Shown here piece by piece: positions 52,722 through 60,822 of a stretch of DNA of 64,000 nucleotides. Location: positions 192,742 through 256,741 of the forward strand of contig JAIXQF010000001.1 in assembly GCA_027484085.1 (NCBI GenBank). The letters are read 5' to 3'. The stretch is from Actinomycetales bacterium. Lineage in GTDB: Bacteria; Actinomycetota; Actinomycetes; S36-B12; UBA5976. Below the pieces are notes generated by a model, which saw only the letters and a list, made by a program, of their open reading frames with translations, ran no database searches and was not told the DNA's origin. How positions within the stretch are numbered: the first letter of the stretch is position 1; each line of letters opens with the position of its first letter. Made by a program: the position numbers and the translations under genes.

Positions 52722-53139
52722 TTACGAAGTTTGCAGGTGAGTGCATGTGTAAGAAGTTCGCATTCCACACAGCTGATGTGTTACACATAGCACCAGAAAT
52801 AGGCAGGTTAACAGCGCCTGAATTTTAACTTGAGTGTCACGTAAAACGATAGATCAAGACAAATGCCCCTTGGGGATAAAACTATTTTCTTTCCACATTC
52901 CGTGGACAACATAATCCCTGATAAACCCACATATTCACACGGTCACAATCGGATTGTCCCCAAGTTGTTCACTAGTAATCCCCAGGTTATTGGGCATCTA
53001 TCCCCAGTTAGTCCCCAGCCTTGTCCACAGCACACTTAACTAATTGTTAATTCACGTTGCGTTAACGCATTACTAGCGCGTAAGTTTCACGAGTTGAAGC
53101 TCTCGAGATAACGAGCCGACATTCGCAAGGGGAAGGCGA
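52722..53139. other. 418-bp non-coding spacer with a cluster of DnaA-box-like 9-mers
   Basis: The longest gene-free stretch in the window. One exact TTGTCCACA (53021-53029) is joined by single-mismatch forms at 52871-52879 (minus strand TTATCCCCA), 52901-52909 (minus strand TTGTCCACG) and 52954-52962 (TTGTCCCCA), and two-mismatch forms at 52965, 52976, 52998 and 53009. The last three CC(C/A)CAG cores recur at 11-12 bp, near one helical turn. AT-rich sequence with the palindrome GCGTTAACGC (53059-53068) follows. No dnaA, dnaN or rpmH gene is present, so this may be a DnaA-titrating or regulatory site, or an unusually placed origin. Confidence 0.5.
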
Positions 53140-53168
53140 ATGTTTGAGCACGCGGCTCGAGAGCTTCA
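53095..53168 (+). promoter_or_regulatory. Nested hairpin over the YgjP-like gene's ribosome-binding site
   Basis: Outer arms 53095-53107 and 53156-53168 (13 bp, perfect) enclose ACATTCGC/GCGAATGT (53119-53126 with 53136-53143). The inner stem contains the ATG at 53140 and its loop carries the ribosome-binding sequence AAGGGGAAG. CGAGCCG/CGGCTCG (53112 and 53153) offers an alternative middle stem. Folding could control initiation at 53140. Confidence 0.55.
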
Positions 53169-53832
53169 TCATTTTTTGGCATCTGGACTAGCCTTAAGTT
53201 TTGTGACCGGTCAAAATCAGCCTTCGCTCTTCGATTCAGAAGGGGACGCTTTATCTTCTGAAGGACTTTCGATCGGCAATGATGCTGTGGAGTTTGTATA
53301 CCAACGGACTGATTTAACAAAAGTTGAAGTAAAGCGCAGCAAGCGAGCAAAGCGAAATGTAACGGCATATCGCGATAACGATAAAACTGTTGTGACTGTG
53401 CCAACTCGAATGGCAAAGCGTGACGTTGATGCGTATGTGGCTGAATTAGTAAATCGCCTTGATGAACGAGATGCTCGCACAAGTTCGCAGGAATCCTTAG
53501 AGCAACGAGCCCGGGCACTTTCGCTTACTTATCTAGGGCAGGATCTTTTTGAAACCCATAAAGTCCCGGTAAAGATTCGCTGGGTAACAAATCAAAATTC
53601 TCGCTGGGGATCTTGTACTCCTGACGAAGGAAACATCCGACTTTCACACCGAATGCAACGGATGCCCAGTTATGTAATTGATTCCGTGATTGTCCACGAG
53701 TTGATTCATTTATTGGTTGCTAACCACAGCGCGGAGTTTTACGAATTGATGAACAAGTTCCCGCAACATGAAAAAGCCAAAGCCTATTTAGATGGCTACT
53801 CTCACGCGCAACAGTATTTAAATCCCGAATAA
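53140..53832 (+). CDS. YgjP-like (DUF45) M48-type metallopeptidase
   Basis: A 230-residue protein with a zinc-peptidase motif HELIH at residues 186-190 and third ligand His196 (VHELIHLLVANH), and the YgjP segment SRWGSCT. ATG 53140 with AAGGGGAAG upstream is used. The first about 50 residues are not conserved text, so translation could begin later, near the GTG codons before VEFVYQRTDL. Family proteins are small metalloproteases of unclear substrate. It is convergent with the DUF2342 gene. Confidence 0.85.
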   Translation: MFEHAARELHHFLASGLALSFVTGQNQPSLFDSEGDALSSEGLSIGNDAVEFVYQRTDLTKVEVKRSKRAKRNVTAYRDNDKTVVTVPTRMAKRDVDAYVAELVNRLDERDARTSSQESLEQRARALSLTYLGQDLFETHKVPVKIRWVTNQNSRWGSCTPDEGNIRLSHRMQRMPSYVIDSVIVHELIHLLVANHSAEFYELMNKFPQHEKAKAYLDGYSHAQQYLNPE

Positions 53833-53840
53833 GGCGTTAT

Positions 53841-55175
53841 TTAGGAATCCGTTTCTGGATCTGCTTTCGAAGATTCAATGGCTCTATTCAGTTCCGACAT
53901 CAGATCTTCACTTCCAGTGGCAAGAAATGCATCAATGTCATCAATGTCAGAGTCGCGCGGAAGTAAATCAGGATGCGTCCAAAGTTGATCTCGAGCAGCG
54001 ATTCCTTGAGTCTGTGCCAGACGTTGCCACAATGCAGCTGCTTCACGCATGCGACGAGGTCGCATTTCTAATCCGATTAGACCACCAAAAACTTTTTCAG
54101 CTGGTCCGCCAGCCGCGCGACGTCGTCTAAAGACTTCTTCCAGCGCTACCGCCGACCCCAGACGACTTCCCGCCGCCTGAGTTACCACGACAGTGACCCA
54201 ACCTTCAATCAAAGCCAGCAGGAGTTCTATTCGAGTTAAGGCAGCAACTTGCTCAGGTGTTTGTGTTGGTTCGAACAGTGATGAAGTCATCATGCTGTTA
54301 ATGCTGTCTGGGTTCGACGGGTCAATCTGGGTCATGGCTTCTTCGATTGCACTGGTATCGATTTTCACACCACGGGCATAGTCCGAAATGGCAGCCATCA
54401 GTTGAGACTGAATCCAAGGTGCTGCAGTAAACAATCTCTGGTGCGCGAGCTCGCGCAAGGTTATGTAAATCCGCGCTTCCGCTTCATCAATGGATAGTCC
54501 TTGGATAAAGGCATTCACATTTGTAATCACCAACCCTGGCTTGCCGGAAGCATTGAGTGGAATGCCGACATCAGAGTTACTCAAAACCTCCGTTGTCATT
54601 TGTCCAAGCGCCTGGCCGAATTGAGTACCAAACATTGTGGCGCCCATTGATTTGGCCATAGCCATTAGCGGACCTGTGATTGCTGCAAAGTCAGGTGATG
54701 CCAAAGTCTCACGCAAGTTCGCTGCAACTTCATCGGGCAGACTCGAAAGTAGTTCATCAGGAATGTTGATTGTTCCGCCGTCATTGCCAGCAGGTAAGAG
54801 CCCGGTCATTACTCCAGACATGGCATCAGCAACTGGCTGCACGACAACTTTCCAAGAATCAAATGTGGATGCGAGCCATTGGGTTCGAGTAACACCGTTA
54901 ATCATGTGACCAGCACTTGGAATCGTTGTCGCATCGTTTAGCCACAAGTCAGCTAAGTCAGCAGCAGCGCGGAGTTTTTCCGTATCCGATTCGGCAATCG
55001 CTGGATCCCCAGCTTGCTTCAAAGCCTGATCCGATGCAGTGTGCGCACTGGTCCAGTTAACTGAGCCCCCGGAAGGATCTCCACCATTACGAAGCATGCG
55101 ACCCATGTTTTCGAGCATGTCAGCAAGCTCGTTGTTATCGTCGCCACCTGGTGCAAATCCAAAAGGAATACTCAT
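53841..55175 (-). CDS. DUF2342 family zinc-dependent metalloprotease-like protein
   Basis: A 444-residue actinobacterial protein (MSIPFGFAPGGDD, ... SDVGIPL, ITLRELAHQRLFTAAPWI, LRRRAAGGPAEKVFGGLIGLEMRPRRMREAA). The LRELAHQRLF segment corresponds to the E..H motif annotated as zinc-dependent in this family; activity is not established. ATG 55175 gives the family N-terminus; an in-frame ATG at 55220 would add 15 unrelated residues. Next to the PDZ-Lon protease gene in mycobacteria as well. Confidence 0.85.
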   Translation of the reverse strand: MSIPFGFAPGGDDNNELADMLENMGRMLRNGGDPSGGSVNWTSAHTASDQALKQAGDPAIAESDTEKLRAAADLADLWLNDATTIPSAGHMINGVTRTQWLASTFDSWKVVVQPVADAMSGVMTGLLPAGNDGGTINIPDELLSSLPDEVAANLRETLASPDFAAITGPLMAMAKSMGATMFGTQFGQALGQMTTEVLSNSDVGIPLNASGKPGLVITNVNAFIQGLSIDEAEARIYITLRELAHQRLFTAAPWIQSQLMAAISDYARGVKIDTSAIEEAMTQIDPSNPDSINSMMTSSLFEPTQTPEQVAALTRIELLLALIEGWVTVVVTQAAGSRLGSAVALEEVFRRRRAAGGPAEKVFGGLIGLEMRPRRMREAAALWQRLAQTQGIAARDQLWTHPDLLPRDSDIDDIDAFLATGSEDLMSELNRAIESSKADPETDS

Positions 55176-55330
55176 AATGCCTACTTTTCTGCTCTTTTGT
55201 AGTTTTAAGGTTATGCCCAAGTCAAGGTTTCATTAATCATTTTTGCTAGTGCTATCGGCGAACAAAAATGCTTTTGTTTTCACGTACGCTGTAATCCTTA
55301 AGGTTTTGCACTTCACAGATTGGCGCTCAC

Positions 55331-56389
55331 GTGAGATTTCGGTTTAGACCAACTCTGACCTGGTCACTTCTGATATTGCTTGGTGCAGCGATGTTTATTC
55401 CGGTCCCGTACGTAATGACTTCGCCTGGTCCAGTCTTTAACACCATTGGAGAAATTGACGATACCGAGTTGATTTCAATCTCGGGCGCGAAGACTTACCC
55501 AACTGAGGGTGAACTCAACATGACAACCGTTAGTGAATACGGGGGACCGCAACAAGGACTTGATATGTTCCAGGCAATCTGGGGATGGATTAGTCCAGAT
55601 CGAAGAGTGGTGCCGCGAGAGTCGGTTTATCCCGAAGGCGAAACGGAACAAGAAAACATTGCACGAAATGTTGAAGCCTTTAGCACTTCTCAAAGTTATG
55701 CGATAGCAGCTGCGATGCAGTACTTGGATCAACCAGTAAATAAAAAAGTAATTGTCACAAGTGTTGGTCTTGCTACCCCTGCGCAGGACAAGCTGCGAGC
55801 CGGAGATGAAGTTCTTTCGGTCGATGGAGTTGCGATGAAAACTCCCGAGCAAGTTGTTGACGCAGTGCGATCTAAGGCGATCGGAACCAAGCTAACTTTT
55901 TCTGTGGTTCGCGATGATTCAAAACTTGATGTTGTAGTCACTTCGAGTAACCGTCAGGATGATCCGGCAACTGATCAAGACGAGTCCACAATTCCATACA
56001 TAGGAATTGGAATCGACATAAGTTATTCAGCGGACTACGAAATTGATTTTGGAGTTACCGGAGTTGGGGGACCGAGTGCCGGCACCATGTTTGCGATTGG
56101 AATCATCGACAAACTGACGCCTGGCGCATTGACTCAAGGAAAGATCATCGCTGGCACTGGAACCATTGATCCTGCTGGGAATGTCGGTGACATTGGTGGG
56201 ATTCAACAAAAGCTAATTGGCGCTCGGGATGCCGGCGCAGTGTTATTCCTTGCACCACAGGGAAACTGCGACGATGTTGTAGGGCACATTCCCGATGGAT
56301 TGACAGTGGCTTCGGTTGCAACCCTTACCGATGCGGTTAAGGCCATTGAAGCATTTAATAGCGGTGCCAAGGTCACGACCTGTAGCTGA
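55331..56389 (+). CDS. Membrane-anchored PDZ-Lon (S16) protease
   Basis: A 352-residue protein: one N-terminal membrane helix (about residues 10-28), extracytoplasmic PDZ domain (about 145-215, GLATPAQDKLRAGDEVLSVDG) and a Lon-type Ser-Lys protease domain with catalytic Ser249 (GGPSAGTM) and Lys294 (IQQKLIGARDAGA), 45 residues apart as in Lon. It lacks the Lon ATPase. Likely cleaves membrane or exported proteins. GTG start, fixed by the signal-anchor. Confidence 0.92.
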   Translation: MRFRFRPTLTWSLLILLGAAMFIPVPYVMTSPGPVFNTIGEIDDTELISISGAKTYPTEGELNMTTVSEYGGPQQGLDMFQAIWGWISPDRRVVPRESVYPEGETEQENIARNVEAFSTSQSYAIAAAMQYLDQPVNKKVIVTSVGLATPAQDKLRAGDEVLSVDGVAMKTPEQVVDAVRSKAIGTKLTFSVVRDDSKLDVVVTSSNRQDDPATDQDESTIPYIGIGIDISYSADYEIDFGVTGVGGPSAGTMFAIGIIDKLTPGALTQGKIIAGTGTIDPAGNVGDIGGIQQKLIGARDAGAVLFLAPQGNCDDVVGHIPDGLTVASVATLTDAVKAIEAFNSGAKVTTCS

Positions 56390-56390
56390 T

Positions 56391-57137
56391 CTAGAAGTTT
56401 CGACCCACCAAAACAAAAATCGCAGCGATAGCTACAAAAATTGCGAAGCCTTTTTGTAGCGTTCGTGCATTTAACTTCCCCGCAATCGGAGCGGATAGGA
56501 ATGATGCAGTAATTGCGGCAAGAGTGAATGCCGTAATCGGTAGCACCGGGATTTCGCCCCAGTACTCAAAGCGCATTAAGAATGCGAATGATGACGTACT
56601 CGCAATCGCAACTAGGGAAGTACCTGCGGCTGTTTTGGTTGGAACCTTGAGTATCAAAACCAGGGCCGGCACGATCAAGAACCCGCCACCGACACCCAGT
56701 AATCCTGTAAGGACTCCGATTGCGCTTGCAACAACGAAAACAACTGGCCACTGAGATTTAACTGGGATGTCCGACTCAGCTACTGGACCCCGCCACATTG
56801 CAATTGCTGCACCAAGCATCAATGTTGCGAACAAAATTATTTGCACGGTCTCAGGTACAACCTTGACAAGCTGAGTGCCGACAAAAGTTCCCAATACTCC
56901 AAGTCCAGAAAAAGTTAAGCCAAGGCGAACGTCAACCGTTTTGGTTTTTAGTCTTGGGATAAAGCCTGCAACTGCTGCTGAGCCAACAATCACCAGCGAC
57001 GAAGTGGTGGCTGCAATAGTGGACAGTCCCATAACTGCAATCAATCCTGGAACTGCAAGAATCGCACCACCAGCGCCGATGGTCCCGAGAATTAGGCCGA
57101 TAAATACACCGAGGGCAATACCTTCAAGAAGCATCAT
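56391..57137 (-). CDS. TauE/SafE (TSUP) family sulfite/organosulfonate exporter
   Basis: A 248-residue membrane protein with about eight helices and the two family repeats marked by GLILGTIGAGGAILAVPGLIAVMG and GVLTGLLGVGGGFLIVPALVLIL. In sulfide-response operons such proteins export sulfite or related ions made when persulfides are oxidised. It is the last gene of an operon starting at 58882 with the MBL-rhodanese and rhodanese genes (4-bp spacing), which supports that role. Confidence 0.9.
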   Translation of the reverse strand: MMLLEGIALGVFIGLILGTIGAGGAILAVPGLIAVMGLSTIAATTSSLVIVGSAAVAGFIPRLKTKTVDVRLGLTFSGLGVLGTFVGTQLVKVVPETVQIILFATLMLGAAIAMWRGPVAESDIPVKSQWPVVFVVASAIGVLTGLLGVGGGFLIVPALVLILKVPTKTAAGTSLVAIASTSSFAFLMRFEYWGEIPVLPITAFTLAAITASFLSAPIAGKLNARTLQKGFAIFVAIAAIFVLVGRNF

Positions 57138-57140
57138 GCG

Positions 57141-57464
57141 TTAGGCGACTTCTGGATTTCCGGAGGCGCAAAACATGGCTAGTCCAGCCTCGTTCCAAGC
57201 CTTCATTCCGCCTGTCATGTTGAATACATTCTCGAACTGTCCGGCAATTGAGTTAACAACTTGACCAGAACGGCTGCCAGATCGGCAAATGAAAATCAAT
57301 GGCTTGTCAGTTGGCAGGGCATTTATATCAAAAGCGCTCATTGGATTCCAAGACACATTTTCTGCGTGACCGGCTTCCCATTCATTGGACTCTCTGACGT
57401 CAATTCCGACAGCTCGTCCGCTGTTGATTTCTTCAAACGCACTCTGTGGTGAAATTTCCTGCAT
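57141..57464 (-). CDS. Single-domain rhodanese
   Basis: A 107-residue sulfurtransferase with IDVRESNEWEAGHAENVSWNPMS and the active-site loop ICRSGSRSG (catalytic Cys). It can accept sulfane sulfur from persulfides and pass it to thiols. It is in the middle of the three-gene minus-strand operon with the MBL-rhodanese fusion and the TauE/SafE protein. Confidence 0.92.
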   Translation of the reverse strand: MQEISPQSAFEEINSGRAVGIDVRESNEWEAGHAENVSWNPMSAFDINALPTDKPLIFICRSGSRSGQVVNSIAGQFENVFNMTGGMKAWNEAGLAMFCASGNPEVA

Positions 57465-57475
57465 TTTCTATTCCT

Positions 57476-58882
57476 CTACGCTTTAGCGGCAACGTCAGAT
57501 GGTGATACTGGACTAGCGTCCATGTGACCAGTGACAATGTTGAGCCCATCGACGCTTAGACAAGCTTCATAAGGTTCGTTGATTAAAACTGCGGTTCGCG
57601 TTGAATTCTCGATTATCCCAAGTGCAGCAGCAGCGCGGTAAGCGCCAGCACAGTGAACCCAAATTTCGCCATCAGTGGGTAACTCATTAACCCGACCTTC
57701 AAGTTCGTGAAGTGGGATGTGAAGTGAAGGTTCAATATGGGAAGCCTCACGCTCGCTAGAACGACGAACATCAAGTACATGTACTCCCGGTGTTCCAAGA
57801 ACTGCAGGAACATCCTTGAAGCTAACGGCGCGCGTGGACTTTGAATCACCAAATTCGGCAACGTCGCCAACGAAAGATCCGGATGGGCGATCGATTCCAA
57901 TGCGAACTAATTCGCGCTGGGCCTCGGCAATGTCGGATGCCTTATCGGACATTAGAACTAGCTGCTTCTCATACGGGAACATCCAGCCGAAGTAAGTTGC
58001 CATAGAGCCGTCAATGCCAAATGACATTGTGCCTGGTACGTGCGCGGCAGCCCAAGAACTTCTGGTGCGAAGATCAACGATCCAAGCGCCAGCATTCATA
58101 GCCTTCAGCACTTCTTCGGTCGACATGCGTGACAACTCAGAAAGATCAATTGGTCCTGGACCGGCATGATTCGCTGGACCCATGTGCTTGTAATAGGCAG
58201 GGAAAACATCGAGGCCAGCGAGAGTTTGAACTATGTAAGCTTCCTTCTCTAAAAGAAGTGCCGGATTTACTCTCTTTTCATCAGCGATAGTTGAAGAATC
58301 GCCACTTGTCGCAGTTGCTGCGCAAAATGATCCAAAGCCATGGGTTGGGTGCACATTAACTCCGCCTTCGAGCAATTCAGCAAGACGATGAAGCGATCCG
58401 TGTTGCAGTCCTGCAAGTTCCCGAGCTTTATCCATGCCTAGTAAGTCGGGACGACCTGTTGAGCCATGGAGCATTGAACCACCAGTAAAAACGCCGTGCG
58501 CATTTTCTGCGTTATCAAGAAGCGCATATGACATGTGAGTAAAAGTGTGACCTGGGGTATGTAGGGCCTTAACCGCAAAGTCACCAATTGCCTCAATTTG
58601 AGTATCGGCAACAGTAACGCGCTCGAATGTGACGGGATCCATTTCGCTAACGATGTACTTGGCGCCGTGCTCCTGGGCAAGCACTAAGCCTCCGGAAACG
58701 TAGTCATTGTGCATGTGGGTCTCAACGACTCCGCCTAATGTCAGACCTTCACGATCAAGAATTGCTTGAACCCGATCAATGTCGCGCTGCGGATCTACCG
58801 CTAAAGCGGTCTTTCCATCATGGGCGATGTATGAGCGGTCGCCCAGAGTTGGCGTATCGATGTTGATTACTGTTAAAGCCAC
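57476..58882 (-). CDS. Persulfide dioxygenase-like MBL protein fused to two rhodanese domains
   Basis: A 468-residue protein of the ETHE1/Blh/CstB type. N-terminal metallo-beta-lactamase fold (about 1-245) with metal motif THMHNDYVSGG, HTPGHTFTHMSY and HPTHGFGSF. The first rhodanese domain (about 262-355) has MSDKAS where the active Cys would be, so it is inactive; the second (about 370-450) has Cys in WVHCAGAYRAA. Expected to oxidise persulfides to sulfite or thiosulfate. The GTG start follows GGTGGAGGAAAC; the promoter overlaps the CstR-like operator at 58910. Confidence 0.9.
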   Translation of the reverse strand: MALTVINIDTPTLGDRSYIAHDGKTALAVDPQRDIDRVQAILDREGLTLGGVVETHMHNDYVSGGLVLAQEHGAKYIVSEMDPVTFERVTVADTQIEAIGDFAVKALHTPGHTFTHMSYALLDNAENAHGVFTGGSMLHGSTGRPDLLGMDKARELAGLQHGSLHRLAELLEGGVNVHPTHGFGSFCAATATSGDSSTIADEKRVNPALLLEKEAYIVQTLAGLDVFPAYYKHMGPANHAGPGPIDLSELSRMSTEEVLKAMNAGAWIVDLRTRSSWAAAHVPGTMSFGIDGSMATYFGWMFPYEKQLVLMSDKASDIAEAQRELVRIGIDRPSGSFVGDVAEFGDSKSTRAVSFKDVPAVLGTPGVHVLDVRRSSEREASHIEPSLHIPLHELEGRVNELPTDGEIWVHCAGAYRAAAALGIIENSTRTAVLINEPYEACLSVDGLNIVTGHMDASPVSPSDVAAKA

Positions 58883-58905
58883 GTTTCCTCCACCTAAGTG
58901 TTCTT

Positions 58906-58911
58906 ATTGTA
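58906..58911 (-). promoter_or_regulatory. -10 box of the MBL-rhodanese operon
   Basis: TACAAT on the minus strand, abutting the left arm of the operator at 58910-58927; repressor binding would block it. Confidence 0.6.
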
Positions 58912-58927
58912 TACCCTAGGGGGTATA
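58910..58927. promoter_or_regulatory. CsoR/CstR-type operator
   Basis: TATACCCTAGGGGGTATA has 7-bp inverted arms TATACCC/GGGTATA around TAGG, matching the GC-tract-with-AT-ends operators of CsoR-family repressors. It lies between two divergent transcription units of the sulfur cluster, and its arms overlap the -10 boxes for both. The CstR-like regulator encoded at 59981 is the expected ligand. Confidence 0.85.
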
Positions 58928-58929
58928 AT
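58924..58929 (+). promoter_or_regulatory. -10 box of the rhodanese lipoprotein/cstR operon
   Basis: Perfect TATAAT inside and just beyond the right operator arm, 33 bp before the ATG at 58963. Confidence 0.75.
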
Positions 58930-58962
58930 AAACTTCAATAACTCCAGCGAAAAGAGAATTAC

Positions 58963-59358
58963 ATGAAGAAAGCAGTAGCTGTGGCAGTAGCAGCCATTGC
59001 ATCCTTAGGGTTACTAACTGGTTGCTCCAGTAGCAACGAAGCCATTAAGAAAGTTGCTCCTGTCGAATTCAGCGAAGCTATTAACCAGACGGGCGTGATC
59101 GTCCTAGACGTCAGAACGCCAGAGGAATTCAGCGCTGGTCATCTGCCAAACGCAATCAACATCAATCTAGAAGGTGCAGATTTTGCTGGCGAAGTTTCAA
59201 AACTTGATAAGAACGCAATTGTTGCTGTCTATTGCCGAAGTGGAAACCGCTCGGGTGTAGCTACAGAGCTGATGGCTGAACTTGGCTTCGTGGATATGTA
59301 TGACATGCAAGGCGGCATCCTTGATTGGGAAGCGGCTGGCGGCCAGATAGTTCAATAA
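58963..59358 (+). CDS. Rhodanese-domain lipoprotein
   Basis: A 131-residue exported protein: signal peptide with lipobox LLTGC (Cys about 21), then a rhodanese domain with LDVRTPEEFSAGHLPNAIN and active-site YCRSGNRSG. It would handle sulfane sulfur outside the membrane. It is first in the plus-strand operon under the CstR-like operator. Confidence 0.92.
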   Translation: MKKAVAVAVAAIASLGLLTGCSSSNEAIKKVAPVEFSEAINQTGVIVLDVRTPEEFSAGHLPNAININLEGADFAGEVSKLDKNAIVAVYCRSGNRSGVATELMAELGFVDMYDMQGGILDWEAAGGQIVQ

Positions 59359-59397
59359 ATCTTGTAATCATTTCAACTAATAGAAAAAGGAAATCAG

Positions 59398-59571
59398 ATG
59401 TGTAGTCGAGTTAACTGTCGCAAGTGCGGCAAGGTTACCTACAGCGGCTGTGGCCAGCACTTAGACATGGTCTTTGCTGGAGTCCCAATGAGCAATCGCT
59501 GTGAGTGTGCTTCTAAGAAAAAAGAATCAGGCGAAAAGTCATCATTCTTCGGGAAGCTTTTCGGAAAGTAA
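59398..59571 (+). CDS. 57-residue cysteine-rich protein in the persulfide operon
   Basis: ATG 59398 with AAAAAGGAAATC upstream. Cysteines are arranged as MCSRVNCRKCGK, SGCGQH and RCEC (seven in 57 residues), followed by a Lys/Ser-rich tail ending FFGKLFGK. Small proteins with CxxC..K.T..GCG.H...V..VP...RC.C occur in many bacteria and probably bind zinc; function is unknown. Here it lies between two rhodanese genes, so it may be part of the response or a sulfane-sulfur acceptor. Confidence 0.8.
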   Translation: MCSRVNCRKCGKVTYSGCGQHLDMVFAGVPMSNRCECASKKKESGEKSSFFGKLFGK

Positions 59572-59672
59572 ATGCCTACGAAGTTCCATAGGGAAAGCAA
59601 AATATGCAAGCCAGTGAATCCACAAACCAATTAAAATTTCTGTAACACACGCACAAGGAATAGAGAATCAAA

Positions 59673-59984
59673 ATGCAAGAGATTTCAGCACTAGAGCTAA
59701 TGGCCATTTACAAAAACGTATCGGTTTTAGATGTTCGCGAAATGGATGAATACGTTGATGGCCATGTGCCAGGCGCAAAACATATCCCGCTTTCAATGAT
59801 CCCAGTTCGAAACAATGAAATTGATAAGAGTGAGGCACTGTACGTAATCTGCGAAGCAGGCGGACGGTCTGCACAAGCCTGCGCATTCTTAGAACAACAA
59901 GGTTTTGCCGTAGTCAACATTGCGGGCGGCACAGGCTCGTGGCGCATGATGGGCGCACCGCTTACGACAGGTGACCAAGCATGA
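59673..59984 (+). CDS. Single-domain rhodanese
   Basis: A 103-residue cytoplasmic sulfurtransferase: LDVREMDEYVDGHVPGAKHIPLS and active-site VICEAGGRS. Ribosome-binding AAGGAAT is somewhat distant from the ATG. The stop overlaps the cstR-like start by 4 bp (ATGA), so both are co-translated. Confidence 0.92.
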   Translation: MQEISALELMAIYKNVSVLDVREMDEYVDGHVPGAKHIPLSMIPVRNNEIDKSEALYVICEAGGRSAQACAFLEQQGFAVVNIAGGTGSWRMMGAPLTTGDQA

Positions 59985-60271
59985 GTGTTGCAAAGAAACA
60001 AACACATGTGGTTGAAGATGAATTAGCACTCGACGACTTTGTTAAGCGAATTCGTCGTGCCGAAGGTCAAATGGGCGGAATCTTGCGCATGGTCGAAGAC
60101 GGTAGGTCATGTGAAGACATCGTTAATCAGCTGGCAGCTGTATCAAAAGCGATTGATAAGGCAGCTTTCAGCTTGATTTCGGCAGGACTTAAAGAATGTT
60201 TAACTGATGGCAAAAAAAATCACGAGGAAGTTTCTGCGCAACTGCAAAAACTTTTTCTAACTATGGCTTAA
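59981..60271 (+). CDS. cstR: CstR-like persulfide-sensing CsoR-family repressor
   Basis: A 96-residue all-helical repressor. Relative to copper sensor CsoR (Cys-His-Cys at spacings 25 and 4), it keeps Cys44 and Cys73 but has Gly69 where the copper-binding His should be. This fits CstR, which senses persulfides by linking two cysteines. RIRRAEGQMGGILRMVEDGRSC is the family core. It should bind the operator at 58910 and control both arms of the sulfur cluster. Its stop overlaps the convergent PPA1309 gene by 4 bp. Confidence 0.88.
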   Translation: MSVAKKQTHVVEDELALDDFVKRIRRAEGQMGGILRMVEDGRSCEDIVNQLAAVSKAIDKAAFSLISAGLKECLTDGKKNHEEVSAQLQKLFLTMA

Positions 60272-60783
60272 TCTGCGAAAGTAGAAGCTACGGCATCATT
60301 GAGTCGCGCAACAAGATTCGGCGCCACGGCTACTGCATCAGCTGAATCATGTGTTCGATATCGCAACGCATTCAAATTCTGTCCGCTGCGCAGAACGGCA
60401 CTAACGATTCTCACATCTCGTCGATCCGGATGATCAGATGCTGCTTGCACCAACGCAGAATCATCATTCGAAGGCAAGTCTGATTCAGCTGACGGTGGTA
60501 AAACAATCCGCTCAAGAACCACAATGGCTCCGGCAACGTCTTCCGGCCAGGCAATAGTTGCCAAAAGCTCATCTAGTTCCAGGGCATCTTCTATTTCTTG
60601 CTCAACAGAAGTTAGCGGCATCTCAGCACTTATTCCCAACTCGTCGGCTAGTTCAGGGTTAGCGGCGAGCAGGCTTTCGGTGGGCACCAAGGCGAATAGT
60701 CGAACCGGTTGATCCCAACCAGCACTGGCTACGTGGTCTTCGACTTCCCTTACTAAGAGCTCGAGGTTTGAGGCAAAATCCAT
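60268..60783 (-). CDS. PPA1309 family protein
   Basis: A 171-residue soluble, acidic protein (WDQPVRLFALVPTESL, WPEDVAGAIVVLERIVLPPSAE, RIVSAVLRSGQNLNALRYR) of an actinobacterial family typically adjacent to the UPF0182 gene, as here (divergent). No function is known. Confidence 0.85.
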   Translation of the reverse strand: MDFASNLELLVREVEDHVASAGWDQPVRLFALVPTESLLAANPELADELGISAEMPLTSVEQEIEDALELDELLATIAWPEDVAGAIVVLERIVLPPSAESDLPSNDDSALVQAASDHPDRRDVRIVSAVLRSGQNLNALRYRTHDSADAVAVAPNLVARLNDAVASTFAD

Positions 60784-60822
60784 AGGGTAAGTCTCTCGTA
60801 TGTGGAACCTAGATTTTCAACG

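Noticed and set aside
52741-52828. Possible whiB7-like gene in the spacer beside the ABC1 kinase/ThiF pair
   Set aside because: No CxxCxxC pattern or WhiB turn motif in any frame of 52722-53139.
53078-55340. parS-like sites (TTTCACG-containing sequences near 53084, 55280 and 55327)
   Set aside because: Each matches only about half of the TGTTTCACGTGAAACA palindrome; not enough to call ParB sites.
59572-59634. 20-codon ORF starting at the stop of the Cys-rich gene
   Set aside because: Start overlaps the stop but there is no family resemblance, no ribosome-binding site of its own and no composition signal.
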